Shown: piece by piece, positions 11,101 to 18,369 of the stretch | Layout of the letters: the number at the start of each line of letters is the position of its first letter | How positions within the stretch are numbered: the stretch's first letter is position 1 | Assembly: GCA_023374045.1 (NCBI GenBank) | Contig: CM041776.1 | Location: 46,816,171-46,880,170 of the forward strand | DNA length: 64,000 bases | Origin: Limonium bicolor | Lineage: Eukaryota > Streptophyta > Magnoliopsida > Caryophyllales > Plumbaginaceae | Reading direction: 5' to 3' | Program-made: the position numbers and the translations under genes | The notes under the pieces: generated by a model | Database searches by the model: none | Seen by the model: the letters and a program-made list of their open reading frames with translations, nothing else | What the model was told of the DNA's origin: nothing

Positions 11101-12008
11101 CAAGCTCCTTCAATGGTGGAACTCCTTGGCACCGAAATGGTGGTCTTGGAATTTTAGAAAGATAGGAATGAAGAGCTTGATGAGAGGAAGAGATTGGTGG
11201 TGTGTTTTTGATTTGGACAAGTGAGCTAGATTTTACAAGTGGTCAAGATGGAGATGGTGGTGTGTACTATTGCAAACCGTGAGAGAATGAGAAGAGGGTT
11301 GAAGATGGTGTTTGGAACCGTGGGAAATGAAGGAAAGAAATGAGAATGAAGATAGAATTTGCTTTTAAGAAGATATTTGTAGTAATAAAGTAAAAAGTAG
11401 TTTTAATTAGTTTTCTTTACTTACTTATTATATTAACTAGAGAGTGGTGAGTCACCACACTTAGAAAACCGGCCCCCTATAGTATAATGAGGGTATTTTA
11501 GTCTTTGTTTGTCAATTTAATTACTTAACACAACATGTTACAAACTAGCTTATAAAAATCACTATTCACCTAAACAAGGCACTTAGAAGTGAAATTTTTG
11601 ATTTCCCATTAATATAGCCACCCAAATGTGATACTATATAGTACACATATATATTTAAGAGTAATGATGGACATTTAGCCACTCAAAACTCATTTACAAG
11701 ACAATTTTTCAAAAATGTGCTTTAAGACTTCTTAAAGCACATTTTGTGTTTTAACTTGTTTTCAAGCTTGGTTTTCTTTGGTAATTGGTTTAATAAGTCC
11801 ATTAGTATATAAATAAGGTCTTGGTAAGTTCATTAGGTCTTAACCAAGTTTATCCCAAGCTTAGAGCACATTTTTGGCTCTTATTGACTTTAAAGCACAT
11901 TTTGTGTTTTCTTTTGTTTAAATTTGTTTACTAATGTTTCTAAGACTCTTTTTAGTCTTACACCCCATTTAGGTGTTTAAACAACATAACTAGGTTTGGG
12001 GTATTTCA
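8117..12008 (-). repeat. Element B left LTR (3' LTR in sense)
   Basis: TGTAACACCCC...GGGTATTTCA, matching 18370-22255 closely except for a divergent stretch at about 9805-10140. It contains the CACGTG hairpin (8208-8229), double hairpin (8504-8531), CATACC site (9254-9259), palindrome array (9470-9795) and, on the sense strand, donor-like AAG|GTAA sites at about 10894 and 11058. The repeated short plus-strand frame beginning MSKYKLK (about 11084) is antisense to the element and is not credited as a gene. Confidence 0.95.
9470..9795. repeat. GACCGAACTTG/CAAGTTCGGTC palindrome array in LTR B (left)
   Basis: Five to six imperfect palindromes about 60-70 bp apart, separated by spacers containing 'attccagaa'. 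The right LTR holds the matching array at 19728-20062 with a differently composed last unit. Confidence 0.88.
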
Positions 12009-12009
12009 A

Positions 12010-12045
12010 TCTACCCCCCTTAAAAGAACTTTGTCCCCAAAGTTC
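12010..12045 (-). promoter_or_regulatory. 3' polypurine tract and adjacent hairpin of element B
   Basis: The plus strand reads TCTACCCCCCTTAA directly after the LTR end, i.e. sense TTAAGGGGGGTAGA before the TGAAATA start of U3: the plus-strand primer site. It is followed on the plus strand by a perfect 8-bp stem GAACTTTG-TCCC-CAAAGTTC (12026-12045). Tract and hairpin recur at 24313-24346 (A) and 43001-43036 (C). Confidence 0.85.
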
Positions 12046-12246
12046 ATACTTCCACATAACCTAAACATTAGAACATGAGAACACATATCAACAACACTTC
12101 CATATCACATTAACAACATCTTTACATTACATCGGACACATGGTCTAAACAATAAAACATCACAACATCATTCAGACTCAGCGGTCTGTAACATAACATA
12201 GACAATGTATACATATACATGTCGCACACAACCATAACCGAAACGG

Positions 12247-12282
12247 CTCTACCCCCCTTAAATAGGGGTACGCCCCGTACCC
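12247..12282 (-). promoter_or_regulatory. Internal second polypurine tract with hairpin, element B
   Basis: CTCTACCCCCCTTAA (12247-12261) repeats the 3' tract almost exactly, 238 bp inside the element and just past the polyprotein stop (12297-12299). A 7-bp stem GGGTACG-CCC-CGTACCC (12266-12282) follows. The same arrangement in A (25631-25667) and C (44161-44196) has a different stem sequence, GATTAC/GTAATC. Confidence 0.7.
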
Positions 12283-12296
12283 TATACATACAAACA

Positions 12297-12480
12297 CTAA
12301 GAAGTAAACAATGACGGGTACTTCGCCTTCATCTTATCTTCCAGCTCCCAAGTGGCCTCCTCGACGTCCTGGTTAGACCAGAGACCTTCACCAGTCTCAC
12401 AGACTTATGGCGAGTGTCTCGAGTCTTAGTATCCAGAATCTGTACGGGAGTCTCCACTGATCGCATGGTCGGCTCTAAGT
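12297..12480 (-). pseudogene. Chromodomain, C-terminus of B polyprotein
   Basis: Translating the minus strand after the integrase frame gives VQILDTKTRDTRHKSVRLVK, then, after a small frame shift near 12370, EEATWELEDKMKAKYP, ending at a stop at 12297-12299. The pattern of an aromatic/aliphatic strand followed by ATWELE and a short C-terminal helix is the chromodomain of plant chromovirus integrases, which directs integration towards marked chromatin (family knowledge). The shift separates the two halves, so the domain is broken as assembled. This domain is the main reason for calling B a chromovirus rather than a Tat/Athila-type element. Confidence 0.8.
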
Positions 12481-12906
12481 TAGCCTTTCAGGCTGAAGCA
12501 CATGAGACGGATGAGACATATACTTCTTCAACTGGGACACATGAAATACATCATGTACCTTGCCCAGCTCGGCGGGTAAATCAAGTCTATAAGCTACCGC
12601 CGGGCCGATCCGCTCCGTCACAACATAAGGCCCCACATATTTTGGGCTCAACTTGCCTTTCTGGCCAAAACGAAATACTCCCTTCATGGGGGATACTCTC
12701 AAAAATACCTGATCGCCCACGGCGAACTCCAGGTCGCGTCGGCGCACATCTGCGTACGACTTCTGTCTATCCTGAGCTGCTTTCATATTAGCCCGGATCT
12801 GGCGAACTTCTTCTGCCTGAACTTGCTCAAGATACTCTGGTCCTATAATGACCGTCTCACTCGACTCATCCCAGCATAATGGCGTGCGGCATGGTCTACC
12901 GTACAT
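12475..12906 (-). pseudogene. Integrase C-terminal region with GPY/F module
   Basis: A 143-codon open stretch in which the integrase core tail (residues 1-30) leads to the basic DNA-binding region and the GPY/F-type module (LSPKYVGPYVVTERIGPAVA, about residues 85-105), then YRLDLP and VHDVFHVSQLKKY. This arrangement is typical of Ty3/gypsy integrases upstream of a chromodomain. It overlaps the preceding integrase stretch in another frame near 12843-12906, so a frameshift separates it from the catalytic core. It runs out of frame at about 12475 before the chromodomain. Confidence 0.9.
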
Positions 12907-13205
12907 GCCTGGAAGGGAGACATCTTGATCGAAGCATGATAACTGTTGTTGTAACTAAACTCGATCAGATGTAACTTATCAATCCAGCTGGTCTGAAAGT
13001 CAAGTGCACATGCACGTAGCATATCCTCAAGTGTCTGAATGGTGCGCTCACTCTGACCATCGGTCTGTGGGTGAAACGCTGTACTCAATTTCAGTTCAGT
13101 ACCCAATGCCTCTCGTGTAGACTTCCAATATCTGGATAAGAATCTGGTATCTCTGTCAGATACAATCGTTTTGGTACACCATGATGTCTTACAATTCCTT
13201 ATCAA
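12843..13205 (-). pseudogene. Integrase catalytic core, second half (D and E residues)
   Basis: Contains [14 protein letters not shown] (second catalytic Asp of the D,D35E triad) and [20 protein letters not shown] with the catalytic Glu in SER, followed by [20 protein letters not shown]. These are canonical rve-family integrase motifs. The first Asp lies in the next stretch (13242-13601); a gap of about 36 bases with a frame change near 13205-13242 breaks the core in two. It is one piece of the single pol frame of element B. Confidence 0.92.
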
Positions 13206-13241
13206 AGAGTTCTGCCAATCTTGCCACTTTCCAGGTGTCCT

Positions 13242-13601
13242 TCATCGGAATGAATCGGCCACCTTGGTCAGTCGGTCAACCACAACCCAAATCATATTCA
13301 GACCTCCCCTTGTAGGCGGAAGCCCTACCACGAAGTCCATAGATATGTCATGGAACTTCCACTCCGGCACTGGCATTGGCTGCACCATACCACCAGGCCG
13401 TCGGTGCTCAAACTTGACCTTCTGACAAGTGAGACACCTCAACACATAGTCATTCACATCTCTTTTCATTCCAGTCCACCAAAAATATCTTTTCATACCC
13501 TTATACATCTTTGAAGCTCCGGGGTGAATCGAAGTAGTAGAACAATGGGATTCACTCAATATGCGCTCCTTCAACTCAGCGCTACTCCTGGGTATACACA
13601 A
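13242..13601 (-). pseudogene. Integrase N-terminal HHCC zinc domain and first catalytic Asp
   Basis: The minus-strand translation shows the H...H...C-x2-C zinc-binding domain (ESHCSTTSIHPG, then YVLRCLTCQK) followed by the first catalytic Asp in HDISMDFVVGLP and WVVVDRLTKVADSF. This N-terminal fold binds LTR ends in Ty3/gypsy integrases. Its start overlaps the end of the RNase H stretch in a different frame (13571-13601), which marks another frameshift. Confidence 0.92.
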
Positions 13602-14434
13602 TCGGCATTAAGCCTAATCAGGTCATCATCGTGGAGTCTGAAGTCGTACTTCTGACCCTCGAATGTGCCATCAATAAGCTTCTGTCTAATCTCCATCATG
13701 TACTGATCCGTCATCTGAGCACTCCGCACCTCTTCAACCAAGCCAGTATGAGAGACTAGCGAATGGAGAGAGTGTGCTCGGCGACTCAATGCGTCAGCTA
13801 CCACATTTGCCTTACCCTCCCTATACTGTAAATTGATGTCATAGTCATTCAGAAATTCAACCCACCTTCTTTGCCTCATGTTCAACTCCTTCTGAGTGAA
13901 CAAGTACTTTAAACTCTTGTGGTCAGAATAAATCGTCACACTTACCCCATACAAGTGATGTCGCCATATCTTCAGTGCGAAGACAATGGCCCCCAATTCT
14001 AAGTCGTGGGTAGGGTAGTTCTCCTCATGCTTCTTCAGCTGTCGGGAGGCGTAAGCCACGACCTTCCCGTGTTGCATCAACACACAACCCATACCCCTGC
14101 CTGATGCGTCGCAATAGACCTCAAAACCATCTGGACCGTCTGGTAATGTCAGAACCGGTGCAGATGTCAGAGCATCCTTGAGACTCGCGAAAGAACTCTC
14201 ACAGTCGACTGTCCACTCGAATGGTGCATCCTTTTTCATCAAGGAAGTCATCGGCTTCGAGACACTGGAGAAGTTCTTCACAAACCTCCTATAGTAACCT
14301 GCCAGACCGAGGAAGCTCCTGATATCGGTAACTGTCTTCGGCCTAGGCCAGGTGCGCACTGCATCTATCTTTGCCGGATCAACAGCGATCCCGGCCTCAG
14401 AAATCACATGTCCAAGAAATGATACTTGGTTCAA
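13571..14434 (-). pseudogene. RT thumb/connection and RNase H of element B
   Basis: The longest undisturbed stretch (287 codons). It opens with [20 protein letters not shown] and [17 protein letters not shown] (RT C-terminal part), then the RNase H domain: first Asp in [16 protein letters not shown], Glu in [20 protein letters not shown], Asp in [14 protein letters not shown] and the C-terminal DALSRR signature. All four RNase H acidic positions appear present. It joins the RT palm stretch (14431-14904) by a frameshift at about 14434, and the integrase stretch by another at 13571-13601. Confidence 0.95.
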
Positions 14435-14904
14435 CCAAAATTCACACTTAGAAAATTTAGCATACAGCTGATTCTTCTCAATGTTTGCAATACATCTCTC
14501 AGGTGGCTTTCATGCTCACCTCTCGATTTCGAATACACAAGTATGTCATCGATGAAGACTACCACTGATTTGTCCAACTGATCTTGGAACAAACGGTTCA
14601 TTAAGTCCATGAACTTAGCTGGTGCATTTGACAAGCCAAACGGCATAACTGTGAACTCATAATGCCCATACCTAGTTCTGAATGCTGTCTTTTCGATATC
14701 ACTGTCACGGATGGCAATCTGGTGGTATCCGGAACGTAGGTCTATCTTGGAGAATACTGATGCTCCCCTCAGCTGATCAAATAGATCGTCGATGCGTGGT
14801 AAAGGGTAACGGTTCTTCACCGTAACAGCATTCAGCTCCCGATAATCAATACACAGGCGGAGGCTACCGTCCTTCTTCTTCACGAAGAGGACCGCGCTCC
14901 CCAT
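14431..14904 (-). pseudogene. Reverse transcriptase palm/fingers of element B
   Basis: 157 codons with the Ty3/gypsy RT blocks in order: [54 protein letters not shown] (first Asp), [19 protein letters not shown], and the catalytic FIDDILVYS. The last residues before the stop diverge from the family because of a one-base shift; the homologous sequence resumes in the next stretch. Upstream, the N-terminal RT region lies in 14914-15000 in other frames. Confidence 0.95.
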
Positions 14905-14913
14905 GGTGAAACA

Positions 14914-15348
14914 CTAGGGCGGATAAAGCCCTTGTCGAGTAGGTCTCTCAGCTGCTCCTTGAGCTCTGTCATCTCTGCTGGAGCCATACGATAAGGTGCT
15001 TTCGCAATGGGTCCGGTGCCCGGAACAAGTCAATCTCAAACTCCACTTCCGTGCTGGCGGCATGCCCGGCAGTTCCTTAGGAAATACATCAGGAAACTCC
15101 GACACTACCGGCACATCTGGGCTGAACTCAGGGTCTCTCTCTATGTCCTGGACATAGCAGAGGTATACATCACTCCCTCGTCGTAACTCACGATACATAG
15201 CCATGGCGGTGATGATCTGAGTCGAAGGCTCCCTGGGCCTCTGGCGGTAAGATACTGTAACCCCAGATGGACTCCGAAGAAGCAGTCGATGCTCGGCACA
15301 CAGGATTCTGCCCTTGTACCGCTCCAACCAGTTCATCCCGACAATCAC
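14914..15348 (-). pseudogene. Protease C-terminus and PR-RT linker
   Basis: Starts with DVIVGMNWLERYKG-type sequence (IVGMNWLERYKGRIL), the conserved region after the gypsy protease fold, and continues to VVSEFPDVFPKELPGMPP, the usual entry to RT. The last ~30 residues are off-frame and not family-like; the expected RT N-terminus is readable only by changing frame between about 15050 and 14905. It overlaps the protease stretch by four bases in another frame. Confidence 0.9.
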
Positions 15349-15690
15349 ATCAAAGCCAGTCCGTCGAACTCTATCAAGTCGATCGGAAACTCTTCACCCC
15401 TGATTCTCACAATGACATCTCGGTGGTAGCGGGTACACCTGATCCGCTCTTTCGACGGGAGAGTGACCAAGAAGTCTGGCATCTCTTCACCATCTAACCC
15501 CAGCCTCTTCGCAAATGATAGCGAAATGAATGTGTGTGAGGCTCCAGAGTCGAACAAGATCGATGCATCCACGCCATTCACTGGAAAGGTACCGGTGAGG
15601 ATTGTGCCGCTCTTGCCGGCTTCTGCCTCATTGCAGACACTCAGTATACCTCCCGTTCCGAGTGCACAGCCTAATTCATTGGCAAACTAA
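15345..15690 (-). pseudogene. Aspartic protease of element B
   Basis: The catalytic ILFDSGASHTFIS triad motif (DSG) lies about 40 codons into an open stretch whose minus-strand reading runs from about 15688 down to 15345. It is preceded by SGTILTGTFPVNGVDAS, matching the strand before the active site in retropepsins of this clade. This open stretch begins directly after TATTAG, which could be a splice acceptor (AG at 15691-15692) or simply a stop codon. Retropepsins cleave the Gag-Pol polyprotein; this one is separated by a frameshift from its own C-terminus at about 15348. Confidence 0.9.
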
Positions 15691-15852
15691 TAAGTATTGG
15701 GTAACAACACGGTTTATATGCTTCAAACAACTCCACTTTATTCATTAACACACTCTTTTTACAACATTCATTGGCTTATACTGTCGCCATGATTTACACT
15801 TACAACATCCTTAATACACACTGGTTTATCACATCACATAATTATACAAGGC
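15691..15852 (-). other. Non-coding spacer between AlkB-like frame and protease
   Basis: An AT-rich 160 bp with stops in all sense frames. In sense direction it follows the AlkB stop codon and ends with CTTATTAG before the protease frame, resembling a 3' untranslated or intron tail. Confidence 0.5.
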
Positions 15853-16624
15853 TTAAAACTGTCTGAAGGTCAAATAAACGTCCGGGTTTCATGTGTGTGG
15901 CATTGATCACTGCCGACGGTGCGGTATTCAGTTTGATCTTTCTGATGCCATGGTATAGCATCCTTGATTGCCCACCCATGATTAATACATCTCCCGATTT
16001 CAACAGTAGCTTCTTTGCGAGGTCAGCACGCTTCTGCTCGCCATACACAAACACTGCGGTATCACCAATGGACCAAGACACCACGGGTACTCCCTTACTT
16101 AGAGACTCGGGTGACTCGTCCTTGTCTTGGTGTATACCTAACCGTCCACCTTTCTGGTAGAAGTTCACAATACATAGATCTACTTTTTCACACTTGGAAT
16201 TGAATCCGTTTCAACAACTGTTGAGCAATTCCCACGGCGTGGTTAACGACCGCATGGAACTCCTCTGGTATGGTACTTCTTGTTGTACTGTTGCTCCGTC
16301 TTCGGCTCGCATTTCTTGATATGTCTTGGTGTAAGGGTTCCAGTCCTTACCCATGCACATCATCTTTAATTGCATCCTTGATCCGTTCGGGTATTCGGGT
16401 GTGTAGAACCCTCCTGGTTTTGCTCCAAGTTCGTCGCATCGTCTGATGATATGGATTTGTGCTTCCGGTGTCAGGTATCCATTTAAGAGTATCATACCTG
16501 GCTGGATAACCTGACATTGCTCCAATGGAAAGTCGGTGATGTTGATGGTGGTTTCTTCAGGGTTTGGTGTGGGTGGGATTGGATAACATATATTGAAGGT
16601 TCCTTTAAGTTTAGAGTACTCTAA
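15853..16624 (-). pseudogene. AlkB-like 2-oxoglutarate/Fe(II) dioxygenase carried by element B
   Basis: The minus strand encodes, over about 250 codons in two overlapping frames, the ordered blocks of a plant AlkB homologue: VIQPGMILLNGYL, CDELGAKPGGFYTPEY, LKMMCMGKDWNPYT, then after a frameshift at about 16270 NFYQKGGRLGIHQDKDES with the iron-binding H-x-D, VVSWSIGDTAVFVYG, and LKSGDVLIMGGQSRMLYHGI with the second iron His. The C-terminal block is read as THMKPGRL and then loses frame through a small deletion; shifting by two bases restores an AlkB-like ending and an own stop at 15853-15855. AlkB proteins oxidatively remove methyl groups from nucleic acids. It lies between gag and protease in the same orientation and has no obvious intron, so capture of a processed host transcript is likely (inference). 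As assembled it is broken by at least two shifts. Confidence 0.85.
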
Positions 16625-16732
16625 TTAGGTAAATCTCACACTATACTTTATTTACTCACATGGTTGTTTACTTAAACTCACTCACACACATGCATGAAAT
16701 GCGGTATGCAGACACTTATTACATTCAACAGT
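16625..16732 (-). other. Non-coding spacer between gag and AlkB-like frame
   Basis: AT-rich with several sense stops. The gag frame ends at 16733 just after CCAG|GTACC, a possible splice donor, and the spacer contains CTAATTAG before the AlkB frame, a possible acceptor. Splicing is not established. Confidence 0.5.
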
Positions 16733-17103
16733 TTAGGCGGTACCTGGTCTAGAAGAGGGCCCTGGCGCCTCAGACCGGTCCACCACATTCAGGGTGGCCT
16801 TGTTGGACCCCGACCCCTTCCCCTTCTGGGACTCTGTGTACCTCTGATCTGGGGGTGGCTGGTTTGCCGTCTTCTGGCCATCGGTGGTCGCAGTGGCCTT
16901 ACCCTTCCATTGCCCCTTGGGCCTGTAGTTCCTACTATTCGGGTTCTGCCAGCATTCGTGATCGCGGTGACCCATCTTCTTACAATATCGGCACTGAACA
17001 TCGTTACCCCCCTTGCAGTCCATAGCCCCGTGCGAGCTGCTATCACAATACACAATCAATACTTGTTCCACAACTTATCAACATATACTCTAACTTATCA
17101 CAC
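16733..17103 (-). pseudogene. Gag nucleocapsid (zinc knuckles) of element B
   Basis: The open stretch 16733-17071 contains a full CCHC zinc knuckle, CRYCKKMGHRDHEC (C-x2-C-x4-H-x4-C), and just before it CDSSSHGAMDC, the last three ligands of a first knuckle. The first ligand (GNCNP) lies in the upstream stretch, separated by a 56-bp AT-rich insertion at 17048-17103. The C-terminus is rich in K, G, P and S, as in plant Gag tails, and stops at 16733. Nucleocapsid knuckles bind genomic RNA for packaging. Confidence 0.88.
17048..17103 (-). other. 56-bp AT-rich interruption inside the first Gag zinc knuckle
   Basis: In sense direction it begins GTGTGATAAG and ends GTGTAT. Removing it joins CNP to CDSSSH and restores C-x2-C-x4-H-x4-C. 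It is flanked by near-direct repeats TGTGATA. It starts with GT but ends in AT, so it is either a decayed short intron or a small insertion. Confidence 0.5.
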
Positions 17104-18165
17104 AGGATTACAATTACCCTTAGGTGGGTAAGAACGTAGGGGCTTGGCCGCATACGCATAGGTGAGCTGCAGAGGCTCCTCAGCAGTGGTGGTCTGGGTC
17201 TGGCCCTTGCCACCCTGTTGCTGTCCTTTCTGGGACTGGGGGTATGACTTCTTTTTCTTTCCTCCCCACTGCCCTTGCGTGCCTTGGCCCTCGTTCTGAG
17301 CCTTGCGCTTGAGCGCACTCTCCTCGTCCCTCAGACGGACGGTGATCTCCACAATTGCAGCGGCATGATAGCACTCCTATATTTAGGGTGTCAGTTATGC
17401 CCCGCCAAATAAATTCACAACACATTAACACATCGTACACACTTATTCACATTACACTGTAGTTCCTTTACCTGCAAAGTGGTATATCCAGTAGGCCCCA
17501 TGCCGTAGCGTAGGCGATAGTTCAGTCCGTTGTAGAAACGGTTCACAAGGATCCGGTCTGAGTAACCCAGATCCGGTAGCAGGTGGATAAGTCCGATGAA
17601 GGCTGAGTAGTACTCATCTACCGTCATCTTATCCCTTGCCTCAAACTGTCCAGCTCCAGGCGCTTGGCCTCTTGCACATGTATAGGGTAGTACTTGGCTC
17701 GCAGCAGAGCCGTGTACTCCCTCCATAGAAAAGTCGGGTCAGCAACTCTGCCCTCTCGCACAAGCTTCCACCAGCTCTGTGCCGAGCCCTTCAAGTAATA
17801 AGCAGCAAGTCGTACCTTGACCTGCTCAGGTACTGCTAGGGTTTCGAAGGCGGTCTCCATTTCGGAGATGTACGCCTCGAGCTTACGGGGATCGGTCTCC
17901 CCCACTGAATGAGGGTGGCCTCAAATCAGCCAACGCCTTGACCCAGTTGGTCTCTCGTGGCGGTGGCGGTGTGGTAGTTGAACTCCGGGCGTCTGCCCCT
18001 GCTGATAGCTGCCACAAGCTGGGGTACCATTTGGGCTACGGCGGCTGCTACTACTGCCTCAGCCATAACCTGTGTCGTAGGGTTCTCGCCCTGGTCACCC
18101 ACATTACCACCGGTACCGCCCTTCCTCGCCTCTCGGTCTACCTGCTACCTGAATCTGAATTCATG
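17104..18165 (-). pseudogene. Gag capsid region of element B
   Basis: In sense order: an alanine/glutamine-rich N-terminus (MAEAVVAAAVAQMVPQLVAA, around 18060-18000), a frame change near 17900, then PRKLEAYISEMETAFETLAV and AAYYLKGSAQSWW, the core of the Retrotrans_gag family, a second shift near 17655, ARDKMTVDEYYSAFIGLIHL and RFYNGLNYRLRYGM, an intron-like gap (17377-17471), then HAAAIVEITVRLRDEESALK and a basic, glutamine/glycine-rich tail to 17104. Gag assembles the particle. The start codon is uncertain; an in-frame TAG precedes the recognisable part near 18150. Confidence 0.88.
17377..17471 (-). other. 95-bp GT-AG intron-like segment inside gag
   Basis: The sense strand shows TTGCAG|GTAAAGG at the upstream border and AAATATAG|GAGTGC at the downstream border. 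Removing the 95 bases rejoins the Gag frame in phase 0 across a family-consistent junction (TTLQ + ECYHAAA). The segment is T/A-richer than the flanking coding sequence and contains stops. Intron status is inferred from the sequence alone. Confidence 0.65.
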
Positions 18166-18338
18166 AATATTTATTAGCAATATGCTTGCACACTTATCGG
18201 TCCAACGATTGTAACGCTTCCCGATAATAAGGTATCTCCACACTTAGTTAGTGGTTAACCTTTCCATAACTGTTCACTTAGGTATCTGTAGTTAGGTTTC
18301 CTAACTCGGTATATCCCTAAGCTCGGTATTCTAGTCAT
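18166..18338 (-). other. 5' leader of element B
   Basis: The leader between primer site and gag. It contains two copies of CTCGGTAT (plus strand, about 18306-18328), a motif that also precedes the primer site of A (29347-29370). No reading frame is supported. Confidence 0.6.
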
Positions 18339-18364
18339 CAGAGCGATACTTCGCTCTGATACCA
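18339..18364 (-). promoter_or_regulatory. Primer binding site (initiator-Met tRNA) in a hairpin, element B
   Basis: Plus-strand GCTCTGATACCA (18353-18364) is the complement of TGGTATCAGAGC, the standard plant initiator-Met tRNA primer site, five bases from the LTR start at 18370. The stretch CAGAGCGA-TACT-TCGCTCTG (18339-18358) forms a perfect 8-bp stem overlapping half of the site. Confidence 0.93.
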
Positions 18365-18369
18365 CTTTT

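Noticed and set aside
11084..11224. Plus-strand frame beginning MSKYKLKLLQWWNSLAPKWW, repeated at 21327 and, in part, at 39606
   Set aside because: It is antisense to the LTR, present only because the LTR is repeated, broken differently in each copy, and has no recognisable domain.
12414..12791. 125-codon plus-strand frame opposite integrase
   Set aside because: It lies on the opposite strand of a clear integrase/GPY region, as do other plus-strand frames at 13171, 15267, 15463 and 16694; these are shadows.
15853..16624. AlkB segment as an integrated plant RNA virus fragment
   Set aside because: No viral replicase sequence flanks it. The GGFY and LKMMC blocks and the C-terminal ending fit plant cellular AlkB homologues better, and gag and protease lie directly on either side.
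16789..17055. Arginine-rich minus-strand frame overlapping the Gag nucleocapsid
   Set aside because: It is in another frame of the same strand over a real CCHC zinc knuckle, and its composition is explained by the shifted reading.
18353..18364. tRNA-like sequence before the LTR
   Set aside because: Only the primer-complementary 12 bases are present; it is a primer binding site, not a tRNA gene.
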